Shown here one piece after another: positions 18,494-28,484 of a stretch of DNA of 64,000 nt. The stretch is from Candidatus Krumholzibacteriota bacterium (GTDB lineage Bacteria; Krumholzibacteriota; Krumholzibacteriia; JAJRXK01), in contig JAJDAC010000024.1 of the NCBI GenBank assembly GCA_029262065.1, positions 56,070 to 120,069 on the forward strand, read 5' to 3'. The position numbers were made by a program, and so were the translations under genes. Position 1 is the stretch's first letter. Each line of letters opens with the position of its first letter. The notes beneath the pieces were generated by a model that had not been told where the DNA came from, ran no database searches, and was given only the letters and a program-made list of their open reading frames with translations.

Positions 18494-18618
18494 CGGTAGC
18501 CATTCTGAAAACAGTGCCGATGATCGCTCAAGGTTCTCTGGCTGCTGCCGATAGAGAATGAAACCCTACTATTGCCCGGTACCCCTGGTTTGAATAGACC
18601 TAGAGAAAGCGCCAAGCC

Positions 18619-19089
18619 ATGAACGTGTCAAATATTGGATCCAATGGTCTTTCTTCGAGGCCAGCCTCGGCGCCGGCAAATCGTTCGACCAAGAGCCAGT
18701 CAACCAAGTCCGAATCGCCGGAGCCGACCACGGCCTCCCAACCAGGCCGCAGTCATGTACAGCAATCGCTTCGGCACCTGACAAGAGACGTTCGCTTCGC
18801 GTTTCGCGACGTCCTGCGCCAGGTTGATGAGTCGACGGAAGCTGAGATTGACGGGATGATCAGTGACTTCCGCGACGACGTGAAAGACGCTTTCAAGGAT
18901 GCCGGGCGGGGGAACGGTTTCAGTCGTGAAGCAGCCTTTGGTGCCGTCCGGGACGCTCTGGGCGAACTCACGAAAGAAACCCAGGAATTGGCCGACCGGC
19001 TCCAGGCGCCGGAAGCGGACGATGGCGTCCTCGGGGAGCCCACTACCGAGCCCACCGGCTCCAAGCAGAATTTCGATTCCTTCGCGTAG
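18619..19089 (+). CDS. Hypothetical soluble protein with Ser/Thr-rich N-terminus and helical core
   Basis: 156 aa with no signal peptide or membrane segment. The first ~55 residues are low-complexity (S, T, P, K). Residues 58-130 form charged amphipathic helices (RHLTRDVRFAFRDVLRQVDE, EIDGMISDFRDDVKDAF). The tail is again low-complexity. No ribosome site is strong. No family is recognised. The build suggests a secretion-apparatus or flagellum-associated small protein, but that is only a guess. Confidence 0.55.
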   Translation: MNVSNIGSNGLSSRPASAPANRSTKSQSTKSESPEPTTASQPGRSHVQQSLRHLTRDVRFAFRDVLRQVDESTEAEIDGMISDFRDDVKDAFKDAGRGNGFSREAAFGAVRDALGELTKETQELADRLQAPEADDGVLGEPTTEPTGSKQNFDSFA

Positions 19090-19151
19090 GTCCTTCAGTG
19101 CCAGAAAGACGTCGTTCCCGAAGCGCTAGCGCGCGAAACGCGGGCCGTGTC

Positions 19152-19180
19152 TTGACAATCTATCAAGTGATAGATAAACT
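19152..19180 (+). promoter_or_regulatory. tetR promoter with an 18-bp operator filling the spacer; leaderless start
   Basis: TTGACA (19152-19157), exactly 17 bases, TAAACT (19175-19180). The palindrome ATCTATCAAGTGATAGAT (19158-19175) fills the spacer and overlaps the first base of the -10. The TetR ATG at 19187 lies six bases after the -10, with no Shine-Dalgarno, so the transcript would be leaderless. The arrangement implies autorepression. Confidence 0.75.
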
Positions 19181-19186
19181 GGTCCA

Positions 19187-19756
19187 ATGAAGCTCGACTC
19201 CTTGAGTACCCGCGATCGGCTCAAGGTCCTGGCCATGGATGTGGTCCAGGACCGAGGTATCCGTGCGCTCACGCTGCGGGATCTCGGCAAGGCCGCAGGT
19301 ATCAAATCGTCCTCGGTTGCATACCACTTCGGCAGCAAGGAAGCCTTGCTTCAAGAGATCACCGAGGACTACGTCTCCAAGCTTGTGGCGGCCATGAAGC
19401 AGATCGACCGCGATCTGCCGCCCGGCCGCGAGCGCATCCTGACGTTGTTCGACCAGTTCGTTGGCCTCTCGAAGGCCGAACGTCTTTGTCTGGGCGGTGT
19501 GATGGCCGGAAGCCTCCACGAAGTTGGCGAGGAGACGGGCGAGATCGTTCGAAACTTCTTCCGCGACATCGAGGCCTGGATAGCCCTCCAAATCCGGAGG
19601 AGCTCGAATGATGAAATCGGACGCGCCGAGGCTTCACAACGCGCCCGGGCCTTGGTCGCTGGCGCGCAAGGAGCCCTGATCCTCGACAAGACCGACGGCA
19701 AATCCACCCACATCCGAGCCGTGAAGAAATCCGTGGAGGCACTGGTGGAGCCATGA
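19187..19756 (+). CDS. TetR/AcrR-family transcriptional repressor
   Basis: 189 aa. The N-terminal three-helix DNA-binding domain covers about 8-55 (ALTLRDLGKAAGIKSSSVAYHFGSKEALLQEI, a textbook TetR recognition helix and YHFGSKE motif). The C-terminal two-thirds are helical and bind an unknown effector. The promoter directly upstream contains an 18-bp palindrome in its spacer, and a 16/18 identical copy stands before the cupin gene that follows. The regulator therefore most likely represses itself and the cupin gene. The start at 19187 is supported by the promoter position. Confidence 0.93.
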   Translation: MKLDSLSTRDRLKVLAMDVVQDRGIRALTLRDLGKAAGIKSSSVAYHFGSKEALLQEITEDYVSKLVAAMKQIDRDLPPGRERILTLFDQFVGLSKAERLCLGGVMAGSLHEVGEETGEIVRNFFRDIEAWIALQIRRSSNDEIGRAEASQRARALVAGAQGALILDKTDGKSTHIRAVKKSVEALVEP

Positions 19757-19773
19757 CTTTTTTTGCCATGGAT

Positions 19774-19791
19774 ATCTATCAAGCGTTAGAT
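19774..19791. promoter_or_regulatory. Second TetR operator, upstream of the cupin gene
   Basis: ATCTATCAAGCGTTAGAT matches the operator at 19158-19175 at 16 of 18 positions. It lies 18 bases after the tetR stop and about 95 bases before the cupin start, next to a weak TTGCCA (19763-19768). It is therefore positioned to repress the cupin transcript. Confidence 0.65.
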
Positions 19792-19885
19792 AGAGGTGGC
19801 CCTGAGCCAAACGGCTCGCATTCGATGGCGTTTGCACACATCCGTGCCTCGTCAGCTCACTTGCAATGATTCAAAGGAGATTCCT

Positions 19886-20332
19886 ATGCGTCGTCTTCGT
19901 ATTCAGTTGAGCGTTCTGGTGGTTGTGTTGGTGATTGGGTCAGCTTCGCTGGCCATGGCTGGTGACAAGGCATCCCACACCGCGTCGACCGAACTTCAGT
20001 GGATGGAGACCCCATTCGGCCCCTTCGTGTCCCCGGTAGCTGGCGACATGATGAGCGGTGAACACATCACCTATTTCCGTTTCGGTGCAGGAATGAAAAC
20101 ACCGCTCCATACCCACGCCGCGTCCTATGTGGGCATCGTCATAAGCGGGACGGCGCGCCATTGGATTCCCGGAAAACCCGAAACCAAGAAGGACCTGGGG
20201 CCGGGTTCCCACTGGTCGATGCCGGCGGGGGAAGAGCATGTCAGTGAATGCCTGCCGGGCGTAGAATGCGTCATGGTCGTGTTCCAGAAGGGCGCGTTCG
20301 ATCTGATCGTGCAGGAGACTGGCAAGAAGTAA
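19886..20332 (+). CDS. Secreted cupin-domain protein
   Basis: 148 aa from the ATG at 19886, with AAAGGAGA five bases upstream. The signal peptide is about 1-25 (ending AMAG). A single cupin barrel follows, with metal-ligand motif 1 reading GAGMKTPLHTHAASYVGIVISG (His-x-His) and motif 2 around PGSHWSMPAGEEHVSEC (His). A metal-bound periplasmic enzyme or binding protein is likely. It follows the tetR gene on the same strand and has its own copy of the operator, so it is the probable target of that repressor. The substrate is unknown. Confidence 0.85.
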   Translation: MRRLRIQLSVLVVVLVIGSASLAMAGDKASHTASTELQWMETPFGPFVSPVAGDMMSGEHITYFRFGAGMKTPLHTHAASYVGIVISGTARHWIPGKPETKKDLGPGSHWSMPAGEEHVSECLPGVECVMVVFQKGAFDLIVQETGKK

Positions 20333-20344
20333 ACTGAGCTGTGC

Positions 20345-20369
20345 GCCCGCGGTGCCTGACGCCGCGGGC
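20345..20369. terminator. Hairpin between convergent cupin and copA genes
   Basis: A perfect 8-bp stem GCCCGCGG (20345-20352) / CCGCGGGC (20362-20369) with a 9-base loop lies in the 50-base gap between two converging genes. There is no T-run on either side, so it may act as a bidirectional RNA 3-prime stabiliser rather than a classic intrinsic terminator. Confidence 0.45.
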
Positions 20370-20382
20370 CATGGCTGGCTTC

Positions 20383-22683
20383 CTACGCATCGACATCCGC
20401 GTTCTTGAGTCTGAGAGAGTTGACGATCACCGAAACAGAGCTGAAACTCATGGCGGCCGCGGCGATCATAGGGCTCAGTAGCAGTCCGAATACGGGGTAG
20501 AGGGCGCCCGCGGCCAGCGGAATGCCAAGCGCGTTGTAGATGAAGGCAAAGAACAGATTCTGTTTGATGTTCGCCATGGTTTGGCGGCTCAGCTGACGCG
20601 CGCGGACGATACCTCGTAGGTCGCCTTTGACTAGCGTGACTCCCGCACTCTCGATCGCAACGTCGGTGCCGGTTCCCATCGCAATACCTACGTTGGCTTG
20701 AGCAAGGGCGGGGGCGTCATTGACGCCATCGCCGGCCATTGCCACGACGGCGCCTTCGGCCTGCAGGCGTTTCACGATGTCGGCTTTGTCCTCGGGCATT
20801 ACCTCGGCAAACACGTCGTCCAGCGAGAGTTTCCGCGCCACCGCTTCGGCCGTCGTCTTGTTGTCGCCGGTGAGCATGATGAGGCGGAGCCCTTCTTTGT
20901 GAAGCGAGTCGATGGCCTGGGGCGTCGTGGCCTTTATTGGGTCCGCAACGCCGAGCAGGCCAGCCAGGCGGCCGTCGATAGCAACGTACATGACCGTTTG
21001 TCCCTCCGCGCGTCGCTTCTCGGCTTCCTCGGCGCCGTCAGGATCAAGCTGCAGCTGATCCTCCATCAGTGCTCGGTTGCCGATGGCGACGGGGCGGCCG
21101 TCGACTGCTCCGGTAACACCCTTGCCGGTGACTGACTGGAAGTCCGAAAGTTCCCCAAGGGATACTCCGCGTTCTTTGGCGCCGTTGGCGATTGCCTCGG
21201 CCAGCGGGTGCTCACTTGCCTTCTCCAGCGTCGCGGCCAGCCGTAGCAGGGTGGCCTCATCAAAGTCGGCGAGTGGAAGAACGGTGACAAGCTTGGGGCG
21301 TCCCTCGGTGAGCGTGCCGGTCTTGTCCACGACGAGCGTGTCCACCTTGCGAAGCTCCTCGATTGCCTCGGCGTTGCGAAAGAGTACGCCAAGGGTTGCG
21401 GCCTTACCGGTCGCCACCATGATGGACATCGGCGTGGCGAGGCCCAGCGCGCAGGGGCAAGCAATGATCAGAACCGCGACGGCGTTCAACAGGGCGTAGG
21501 CCATGGCGGGCTCGGGGCCGACCAGTGCCCACACGACAAAGGTCGCCACGGCAATGAGAATGACGGCGGGCACGAAGTAGCCAGCGACGACATCGGCGAG
21601 TTTCTGAATGGGCGCACGGCTTCTCTGGGCTTCAGCGACCATCGAGACGATTCGGGAGAGAAGGGTATCGGATCCAACCTTCTCGGCGCGCATCACGAGG
21701 GCTCCGGTGCCGTTGATGGTGGCGCCGACCACCTCGTCCCCCGATTCCTTCTTTACCGGGATCGGCTCTCCGGTGACCATCGACTCGTCCACCGAACTCG
21801 TGCCTTCGAGCACGGTTCCGTCCACGGGGATCTTTTCACCGGGCCGCACCCGGAGTCGGTCGCCGACGTGGACCAGCTCGAGAGGCACGTCTTCCTCCGA
21901 CCCGTCTTCGGCAATTCGGCGTGCGGTGTTTGCCGCGAGCCCTAGCAATGCCTTGATGGCCGCGCCGGTCTGTGACCGCGCTCGTAGTTCCAGGACCTGG
22001 CCAAGGAGTATCAGCGCCGTGATGACCGCGGCCGCCTCGAAGTAGACGCCCACCTGGCCGTTGTGCCCACGGAACGATGCAGGGAAGAGCGCGGGAAAGA
22101 GCGTGGCCACGACGCTGTAGATGTAGGCGACGCTCACTCCCAGGCCAATGAGGGTAAACATGTTGAGGCTACGGTTTCTGACCGAGTGGACCGCGCGTAC
22201 GTAGAACGGCCACGCGGACCAAAGACAGATCGGGGTTGCAAGCGCGAACTCGAGCAGGCCGCGCACCCGATGCGAGAGAAGCCTGGACACCGGCTCGCCC
22301 GGAAGCATGTCTCCCATTGCGAGCACCAGCACGGGAATGGCCAGGATCGTCGCAAACCAGAAGCGTTTGGACATGTCGCGGAGTTCTGAATCGTCTTCTT
22401 CATCCGCGGGTATGCCCATTGGCTCGAGCGCCATTCCACACTTGGGACAGATCCCGGGCGAGTCGGCGATGACCTCGGGGTGCATCGGGCACGTCCACTT
22501 GGTAGTAGAAGGAACGGGACTGACCGCTTTCTCGAGTGCCATGCCGCATTTCGGACAGGAGCCAGGTTTTTCCTGTTCCACGCCGGCACACATGGGGCAG
22601 AAGTACGCGTGGCCTTGGTGGCTGGTTTCGACGGCACCGTGTGCGTTGGAGTGGTCGCAGCAGTCGTGTTCTGTGTTCTTCAT
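20383..22683 (-). CDS. copA: Copper-translocating P1B-type ATPase with two N-terminal heavy-metal-binding domains
   Basis: 766 aa. It pumps Cu+ (or Ag+) out of the cytoplasm using ATP. In place of the common HMA domain, the N-terminus has two short zinc-ribbon-like metal domains: residues 27-53 ([19 protein letters not shown]) and 63-90 ([20 protein letters not shown]). Catalytic features are intact: the CPC ion-path motif (409-411) in [13 protein letters not shown], the phosphorylation site DKTGT (453-457), TGEP (304-307), and the [13 protein letters not shown] hinge. The length fits the family. A His/Cys-rich start (CCDHSNAH) may also bind metal. It is the last gene of the efflux operon, eight bases after cusA. 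Confidence 0.95.
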   Translation of the reverse strand: MKNTEHDCCDHSNAHGAVETSHQGHAYFCPMCAGVEQEKPGSCPKCGMALEKAVSPVPSTTKWTCPMHPEVIADSPGICPKCGMALEPMGIPADEEDDSELRDMSKRFWFATILAIPVLVLAMGDMLPGEPVSRLLSHRVRGLLEFALATPICLWSAWPFYVRAVHSVRNRSLNMFTLIGLGVSVAYIYSVVATLFPALFPASFRGHNGQVGVYFEAAAVITALILLGQVLELRARSQTGAAIKALLGLAANTARRIAEDGSEEDVPLELVHVGDRLRVRPGEKIPVDGTVLEGTSSVDESMVTGEPIPVKKESGDEVVGATINGTGALVMRAEKVGSDTLLSRIVSMVAEAQRSRAPIQKLADVVAGYFVPAVILIAVATFVVWALVGPEPAMAYALLNAVAVLIIACPCALGLATPMSIMVATGKAATLGVLFRNAEAIEELRKVDTLVVDKTGTLTEGRPKLVTVLPLADFDEATLLRLAATLEKASEHPLAEAIANGAKERGVSLGELSDFQSVTGKGVTGAVDGRPVAIGNRALMEDQLQLDPDGAEEAEKRRAEGQTVMYVAIDGRLAGLLGVADPIKATTPQAIDSLHKEGLRLIMLTGDNKTTAEAVARKLSLDDVFAEVMPEDKADIVKRLQAEGAVVAMAGDGVNDAPALAQANVGIAMGTGTDVAIESAGVTLVKGDLRGIVRARQLSRQTMANIKQNLFFAFIYNALGIPLAAGALYPVFGLLLSPMIAAAAMSFSSVSVIVNSLRLKNADVDA

Positions 22684-22691
22684 CTTCGCCC

Positions 22692-25600
22692 CTACCTTTC
22701 CTGGATTGCGAGGTCAGCTGACGACTGCTGGTGTTTCTGAAATGCAAGTTGCCACTCTGCGACAGCTGAGTAGAGAACCGGTACCATGAGCGTGGTCAGT
22801 ACAACGAAAATCATGCCGCCGAACGACGGAATCGCCATCGGAACCATGATGTCCGCGCCGCGCCCGGTGGACGTCAGCACGGGAATCAGGGCGAGAATGG
22901 TGGTGGCTGTAGTCATCAGGCACGGACGTATGCGTCGCAAACCGGCCTCGAGCGCCGCCTCGCGAATGCCCGCGACGGTTTCTGGGCGCGCGGTGTCGAA
23001 AGTCTGCTTCAGGTAGGTGCCAATGATGACACCGTTGTCGGTCGCGATTCCGAACAGCGCGAGGAAGCCGACCCAGACCGCCACACTGAGGTTGAGCGGT
23101 TGTACCTGGAAGAGCTCCTGCATGGGCAGGCCAAACACCGAGAAGTCGAGGAACCAGCTTTGCCCGTAGAGCCATACCATGATGAAGCCACCGGCCCATG
23201 CCACCCCGATTCCAGAAAAGATGAGCGCAGTTGTCACCACCGAGTTGAACTGGAAATAGAGGATGAGAAAGATGACCGCGAGGGCCAGAGGTAGGATGAC
23301 CGCCAGTTTTTTCTGAGCGCGAATCTGGTTCTCGTAGCTGCCGGCGAAGGTGTAGCTGACTCCCTCGGGGACGACCAGTGCGCCTGCGGCGATGCGGTTC
23401 TGGAGAAACGCGCTGGTTTGCTCGACAACGTCAACCTCGGCGAGCCCCGGCTCCTTGTCGAAGATCACATAGCCCAGGAGGAACGTGTCCTCGCTCTTGA
23501 TGACCTGGGGGCCGCGCACGTAGCGAATCTCGGCGAGTTGCGTGAGCGGCACCTGCGTGCCGTCCGGCGCCGCCACGAGGATGCGCTCGATCGACTCGAT
23601 GCTGTCTCGCAGCTCCCGCATGTACCGAACCCGGACCGGGTAGCGCTCGCGTCCCTCGACGGTCCTGGTGACGGGCTTACCGCCGATCGCCACTTCGATG
23701 ACGTTCTGAACCCGGCCCAGGTGGATTCCGTAGCGGCCAATGGCTTCGCGGTCGATATGGATCTCGAGGTACGGTTTGCCAACGATTCTGTCCGCAATGA
23801 CAGTATTCGACTGCACTCCCGGCGCGCTCTTGAGCTCGCGCTCGAGGGCAAGTCCGAATACCTCAATGGTTTCGAGGTCGGGCCCCTTGACCTTGATGCC
23901 CATGGGAGCCCGCATGCCGCTTTGAAGCATCACGATTCTCGCGGCAATGGGTTGAAGCCTCGGCGCGCCGGTCGTGCCGGGAATGGAGGTGACCTTGATG
24001 ATCTCGTCCCAGATGTCATCGGGCTTCTCGATACCGCGCCACGCTTCGCGGTCCTCGTTCAGGTCCGGATCAATCGGCGAGCGCCAGTTCCTGAAGGGGC
24101 GCCCCTTGGCGTCTTCGATCAGCGCTCCGGCCTCGTCGCGTTCGAACGTGCCGGCCACGAGGTACGGCTGGCCGTCCGGTGCCAGGGCCACGGTGCCGTC
24201 CTGGTTGCGGAAGAAGTCATCCTCGTCGGAATCGTACCGGAAGCGGAGGCGGTGCCCGGCGGCATCAATGACATACTCCGACTTGTAGTTGATGATGGTC
24301 TCAATCATGGAGATGGGAGCGGGGTCCAGCGGTGATTCGACGCGACCGATTTTCCCCACCGCGGTTTTCACTTCGGGAATGCCCTGAATCGCTATGTCCT
24401 GTTTCTGTAGGATGTCGTAGGCCTCGCCGATGGAGGCGTGTGGCATGGTGGTAGGCATGAACAGATACGACCCCTCATCGAGCGGCGGCATGAACTCCCG
24501 GCCCAGCCCGGGGAATGCGTGCGCCACGGTCGACACGGGACGAAACGTCCGCACGGATTGAGGTAGCCAGCCGAAGATTCCGTCAAAGCCCAGCCAAACC
24601 ACTGCGCCAAGCAACGTGACCACGAGCGGTATGAACATGAAGGCGAGCTTGTTCCGAAGTGCCCACGAGAGAATCCGGCCGTATCCTCGTTGGAAGAAAA
24701 GGAGCACGAGGAGCAACCCACCAATGAGCGTGCCCACGAAGATGGCGTTGCGAAGCATGCCCTTGTCTGGACCAAGGGGAAGCCAATGCGACGTGAGGTA
24801 GATGAAGAAGAAGGCAACCGCGACCCAGTTTACGGATCGGTTGACGCGACGCTGAACGCGCTCGGGAATACGGTCTTCGAAAAGGTGGTAGAGGCCGATG
24901 AGGGCGATGATGGCACCGGCCCACCAGCTGACCTTGAAGGCCACGACCAGTCCAACCACCAACAGCGCCGCGTTCAAGATACGCCGTAACAGACGAAAAC
25001 CGATGCGCCCGGTGAAGAGGATCTGCGCCACGGGCGGAATGACGAAGAGCGCCACGATTACCGCTCCGATCAGAGCATAGGTCTTGGTAAAAGCGAGCGG
25101 GCGAAACAGCTTGCCTTCGGCACCCGTCATCGTGAACACGGGCAGGAAGCTTACGATCGTGGTAGCAACCGCGGTAAGTACGGCGCTTCCGACCTCGCTC
25201 GAGGCTCGGTAGACGACCTGGAGGGGTGACTCTCCGGGCTTGGCGTTCTCAAGGTGCTTCAGGATGTTCTCGCAGACGACAATTCCCATGTCGACCATGG
25301 TGCCAATTGCGATGGCAATGCCCGATAGCGCAACGATGTTGGCGTCGATGCCAAAGACACGCATGGCGATGAAACACATGAGCACCGCAAGCGGCAGGAG
25401 CCCTGCAATGAGAATGGAGCTCCGAAGATGCATCACCATGACCAGGACGACGATGATGGTGACGAGGATCTCCTCGCTGAGAGCGGTGTTCAGTGTGCCG
25501 AGTGTTTCCTGGATGAGCTCCGTGCGGTCGTAGAAGGGCACGATCGTGATCTGACTCTCGGTGCCGTCGGGGAGCGTTTTCGAGGGGAGCCCGGGCGCCA

Positions 25601-26597
25601 GCTCCGCGATCTTCTCTTTCACGGCTTTGATCGTAGCCAGCGGGTTGTCCCCGTAGCGGACGACAACGACTCCACCGACGACTTCGGCGCCTGCCTTGTC
25701 GAGAGCTCCGCGACGGAGCGCCGGGCCCAGTGCGACACGAGCCACGTTGCGGACGAACACGGGCGCATTGTCGTAGGCCTTGATGACCGAGTTCTCGATG
25801 TCCTCGAGGGACTTCACGAATCCCACGCCTCGAATTACATACTCTGCGCTGTTCAGTTCGATGGTCCGGGCTCCGACGTCGAGATTCGACATTCGGACCG
25901 CCGCGAAGACTTCCTCGATGGTGACGCCGTAGGCGCGCATGGCATCGGGGTCGACGTCGACCTGGTATTCCTGCACGAACCCGCCGACCGAGGCGACTTC
26001 GCTGACGCCCTTGGCCGACATCAGTGCGTAGCGGACGTACCAGTCCTGCGTACTTCTAAGCTCGTGCAGGTCCCAGCCGCCGGTGGGGTTGCCTTCGGGG
26101 TCGCGGCCCTCGAGCGTGTACCAGAAAACCTGACCGAGAGCCGTGGAATCCGGACCCAGCATGGGGCTGACGCCCACGGGCAGGGTGTTCGCAGGGAGAC
26201 TGTTGAGCTTTTCGAGGATACGCGTGCGAGACCAGTAGAACTCCACGTCTTCCTCGAAGATGACGTAGATGCTCGAGAAGCCGAACATGGAGAAGCTGCG
26301 CACCGTCTTGATTCCTGGAATGCCCAGGAGAGAGACGGTCAGCGGGTAGGAGATCTGGTCTTCCACATCCTGTGGCGAGCGGCCCTCCCAAGGCGTGAAA
26401 ACAATCTGCTGGTTCTCACCGATGTCGGGAATGGCGTCGACGGGAACCGGGTCGCGCGGCATATCACCGAGGTTCCAATCGAAGGGCGCCACCATGGCAC
26501 CCCAGCCGATGGTCAACAGGACAAAGACCGCGACGACGACTTTGCGTTCGAGGCAGAACCGAATCAGGCGGTCGACGATGTTCGGATTCTTATCCAT
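22692..26597 (-). CDS. cusA: CusA/CzcA-family heavy-metal RND efflux pump, enlarged
   Basis: 1301 aa. This is the inner-membrane proton-driven pump of a tripartite metal efflux complex, partnered by the CusB and TolC-like genes upstream. Recognisable RND features are the first helix, the [31 protein letters not shown] opening typical of metal RND pumps, the central [20 protein letters not shown] helix, and the C-terminal [16 protein letters not shown] helix. Typical family length is about 1040-1070. Extra sequence lies in two places: several added hydrophobic segments after transmembrane helix 6 (about residues 530-660), and an insertion in the second porter half containing a [13 protein letters not shown] segment. 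Both are read through without frameshift. Metal is probably Cu+/Ag+ from context. Confidence 0.93.
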   Translation of the reverse strand: MDKNPNIVDRLIRFCLERKVVVAVFVLLTIGWGAMVAPFDWNLGDMPRDPVPVDAIPDIGENQQIVFTPWEGRSPQDVEDQISYPLTVSLLGIPGIKTVRSFSMFGFSSIYVIFEEDVEFYWSRTRILEKLNSLPANTLPVGVSPMLGPDSTALGQVFWYTLEGRDPEGNPTGGWDLHELRSTQDWYVRYALMSAKGVSEVASVGGFVQEYQVDVDPDAMRAYGVTIEEVFAAVRMSNLDVGARTIELNSAEYVIRGVGFVKSLEDIENSVIKAYDNAPVFVRNVARVALGPALRRGALDKAGAEVVGGVVVVRYGDNPLATIKAVKEKIAELAPGLPSKTLPDGTESQITIVPFYDRTELIQETLGTLNTALSEEILVTIIVVLVMVMHLRSSILIAGLLPLAVLMCFIAMRVFGIDANIVALSGIAIAIGTMVDMGIVVCENILKHLENAKPGESPLQVVYRASSEVGSAVLTAVATTIVSFLPVFTMTGAEGKLFRPLAFTKTYALIGAVIVALFVIPPVAQILFTGRIGFRLLRRILNAALLVVGLVVAFKVSWWAGAIIALIGLYHLFEDRIPERVQRRVNRSVNWVAVAFFFIYLTSHWLPLGPDKGMLRNAIFVGTLIGGLLLVLLFFQRGYGRILSWALRNKLAFMFIPLVVTLLGAVVWLGFDGIFGWLPQSVRTFRPVSTVAHAFPGLGREFMPPLDEGSYLFMPTTMPHASIGEAYDILQKQDIAIQGIPEVKTAVGKIGRVESPLDPAPISMIETIINYKSEYVIDAAGHRLRFRYDSDEDDFFRNQDGTVALAPDGQPYLVAGTFERDEAGALIEDAKGRPFRNWRSPIDPDLNEDREAWRGIEKPDDIWDEIIKVTSIPGTTGAPRLQPIAARIVMLQSGMRAPMGIKVKGPDLETIEVFGLALERELKSAPGVQSNTVIADRIVGKPYLEIHIDREAIGRYGIHLGRVQNVIEVAIGGKPVTRTVEGRERYPVRVRYMRELRDSIESIERILVAAPDGTQVPLTQLAEIRYVRGPQVIKSEDTFLLGYVIFDKEPGLAEVDVVEQTSAFLQNRIAAGALVVPEGVSYTFAGSYENQIRAQKKLAVILPLALAVIFLILYFQFNSVVTTALIFSGIGVAWAGGFIMVWLYGQSWFLDFSVFGLPMQELFQVQPLNLSVAVWVGFLALFGIATDNGVIIGTYLKQTFDTARPETVAGIREAALEAGLRRIRPCLMTTATTILALIPVLTSTGRGADIMVPMAIPSFGGMIFVVLTTLMVPVLYSAVAEWQLAFQKHQQSSADLAIQER

Positions 26598-26609
26598 GGC
26601 TTCGGCTCC

Positions 26610-28484
26610 TTAGTGGTTGGCGTGGCCGGAGCCGGGTTCGGTCTTGGCGTCGGTGTCCGCGACGAGCGTCTCGGTCTGAGACCCGCACTTGAACATCTGG
26701 GAACCGTAGTATGGATTCTCGGTGCCTTCTTTCATCTGCAGCCAGTCAGCGCCGGCGCCGTCCATTGCCATTGGGCAGTGGTACAACAGGACCGGCGTGT
26801 TTCCCGAAGGCTGGAACTGACGGACGGCGCGCAGCGTCGTGACCGAGAGTTCATAGAACGCTTCCCGCGCCACGCCAATGTCGCTGGCGTCGGCAATTGC
26901 TTTGGCCGCGGCTCTTAGCTCGTCTTGGGCCTGTCCCCAGGGTGCATGACCGGCCGCTGGCAGGAGTGCGTGTTGAGGGCGTGCGATTGCTTTTGGTAGC
27001 GCCCGGGCCGCGGTCTTGGCGCTGGCAAGGTCATCTTGACTCAGCGCTGCGCTCAGGTCGAAGTACAGCGCGAGCATGTCGTCGAGCTGCACGCGAAAAT
27101 CCTGGGGAACGTCGGCGATTGGTTCGGCGGAACTCTGTTCGCTGAAATCACGCGGCGGTGAATCGCCGCCTCCGTGGTTGTGTCCGGGGGCGGGCCCGCC
27201 GCCCGAGGGGTTCATCATGCTGCTCTTCGCGACGATCTGAAGAGCGCTATCAATCTTGAACGCACCGTGGGACACCACCATCTCGCCGGCCAGAAGACCC
27301 TCGCGTACGACAACATAGTCGCCGGCTTGCGGCCCAAGCACGACCTCGCGTCCGTGGTATTGGCCAGGCTGTTCGATGTCGGCGACGTACACCACGGCGC
27401 GCTTGCCGGTGACCAAGGGCGCGGTTTTGGGAATGACCAGCGGCTGTTCTCCGTCTGCTCCCCGAACGTCCGCGTGAACCACGGCGCGCGTGAACATGCC
27501 CGGTTTCAGGCGTCCCGCGCTATTCTTGACGTCGACGCGAACCTTGATACTCCGCGACCGCGGGTCCAGGACGGGGTCGATGAACGACACCGTGCCCTCG
27601 AACTGCTCGCCGGGATATGTGTCGGTGGTGAACCGCACGTCCTGGCCGAGCGCGACCCAGGCAATATCCGACTCGTAGACGTCGAGCTTGAGCCAGAGCA
27701 CCGAGAGGTCGGCAATGGTGTAGACGTGCGTTCCGGTCTTGACGTAGCTGCCCTCGAGCGCGTCCTTGTGCAGCACCGTGCCGCTGATGGGAGCAACGAT
27801 GGTGACCTGCTCGGATGGGGCGCCGTTCGATTCAACCGCGGCGATTTGTTCGGCGGTGAGTCCCCAGAGGCGGAGCTTCTCTTTCGAAGCTTCAATGTTG
27901 CGGCTGGCTGATTGGCGTGTGCTGCTCAGCCCGCTTCTCTGCAGCTCGGCCGAGGCGCGAATGGCCTGCACCAGTTCTTCCTGGGCCGAGTACAGGTCGG
28001 GGCTGTACAGGCCGAAGAGTTTCTGGCCCTTGCGAACCTGGACGCCGGTGTAATCAACATAGAGCCGGTCGATGCGACCAGGCACCCAGGCGGCGATTTC
28101 CCGAATGCGGGACTCGTCCGCTTCGAGTTTTCCCACCAAGCGGATCGACGTTTCCACGTCTCTGTGCACTGCGGCCGTGGTCTGAATCTCAGCGATCGCC
28201 TGTGCGGCGGCGGAGAGGGTCAGCGAGCGGGGGCCGTCGGATCCGGAATCCGAGGTAACCAACGGAATCAGGTCCATGCCGCAGAGTGGGCATTGTCCTG
28301 GCGTCGGCATCTGAATCTGGGGGTGCATGGAACAAGTCCAGGTCGTGGCTTCTTCCGCTCCGGCGGTGTGCTCTGTGTGTCCGGCATTGTTGCCGCCGCG
28401 AACAGATAATCCGATCGCGAAGGCGGCAACAATGGCGCCGGCGATGGCGAGCCTTCCGAGCCAAGTGTTCTGGGTGGTTTTCAT
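26610..28484 (-). CDS. cusB: CusB-type periplasmic adaptor (membrane fusion protein) with metal-binding N-terminus and C-terminal DUF3347-like domain
   Basis: 624 aa. After an N-terminal membrane anchor (about 9-30), residues 48-76 form a heavy-metal-binding domain (TCSMHPQI, PGQCPLCGMDLIPL) like those in the ATPase of this operon. The central part is the adaptor fold: a barrel-sandwich (RLVGKLEADESRIREIAAWVPGRI), an alpha-hairpin (LVQAIRASAEL) and a beta-barrel (DVRFTTDTYPGEQFEGTVSFIDPVLD). The C-terminal ~160 residues (LDDMLALYFDLSAALSQDDL and on) match the DUF3347 module found on copper adaptors. It links the CusA pump to the outer-membrane channel. Its ATG overlaps the preceding stop by 4 bases. 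Confidence 0.93.
   Translation of the reverse strand: MKTTQNTWLGRLAIAGAIVAAFAIGLSVRGGNNAGHTEHTAGAEEATTWTCSMHPQIQMPTPGQCPLCGMDLIPLVTSDSGSDGPRSLTLSAAAQAIAEIQTTAAVHRDVETSIRLVGKLEADESRIREIAAWVPGRIDRLYVDYTGVQVRKGQKLFGLYSPDLYSAQEELVQAIRASAELQRSGLSSTRQSASRNIEASKEKLRLWGLTAEQIAAVESNGAPSEQVTIVAPISGTVLHKDALEGSYVKTGTHVYTIADLSVLWLKLDVYESDIAWVALGQDVRFTTDTYPGEQFEGTVSFIDPVLDPRSRSIKVRVDVKNSAGRLKPGMFTRAVVHADVRGADGEQPLVIPKTAPLVTGKRAVVYVADIEQPGQYHGREVVLGPQAGDYVVVREGLLAGEMVVSHGAFKIDSALQIVAKSSMMNPSGGGPAPGHNHGGGDSPPRDFSEQSSAEPIADVPQDFRVQLDDMLALYFDLSAALSQDDLASAKTAARALPKAIARPQHALLPAAGHAPWGQAQDELRAAAKAIADASDIGVAREAFYELSVTTLRAVRQFQPSGNTPVLLYHCPMAMDGAGADWLQMKEGTENPYYGSQMFKCGSQTETLVADTDAKTEPGSGHANH

Noticed and set aside
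20345..20369. Classic rho-independent terminator
   Set aside because: The stem is strong but no T-run follows on either strand; kept only as a hairpin of uncertain role.
25428..26918. Open frame of about 496 codons on the plus strand across cusA and cusB
   Set aside because: Antisense shadow; it runs through the ends of two well-supported genes and has no recognisable protein features.
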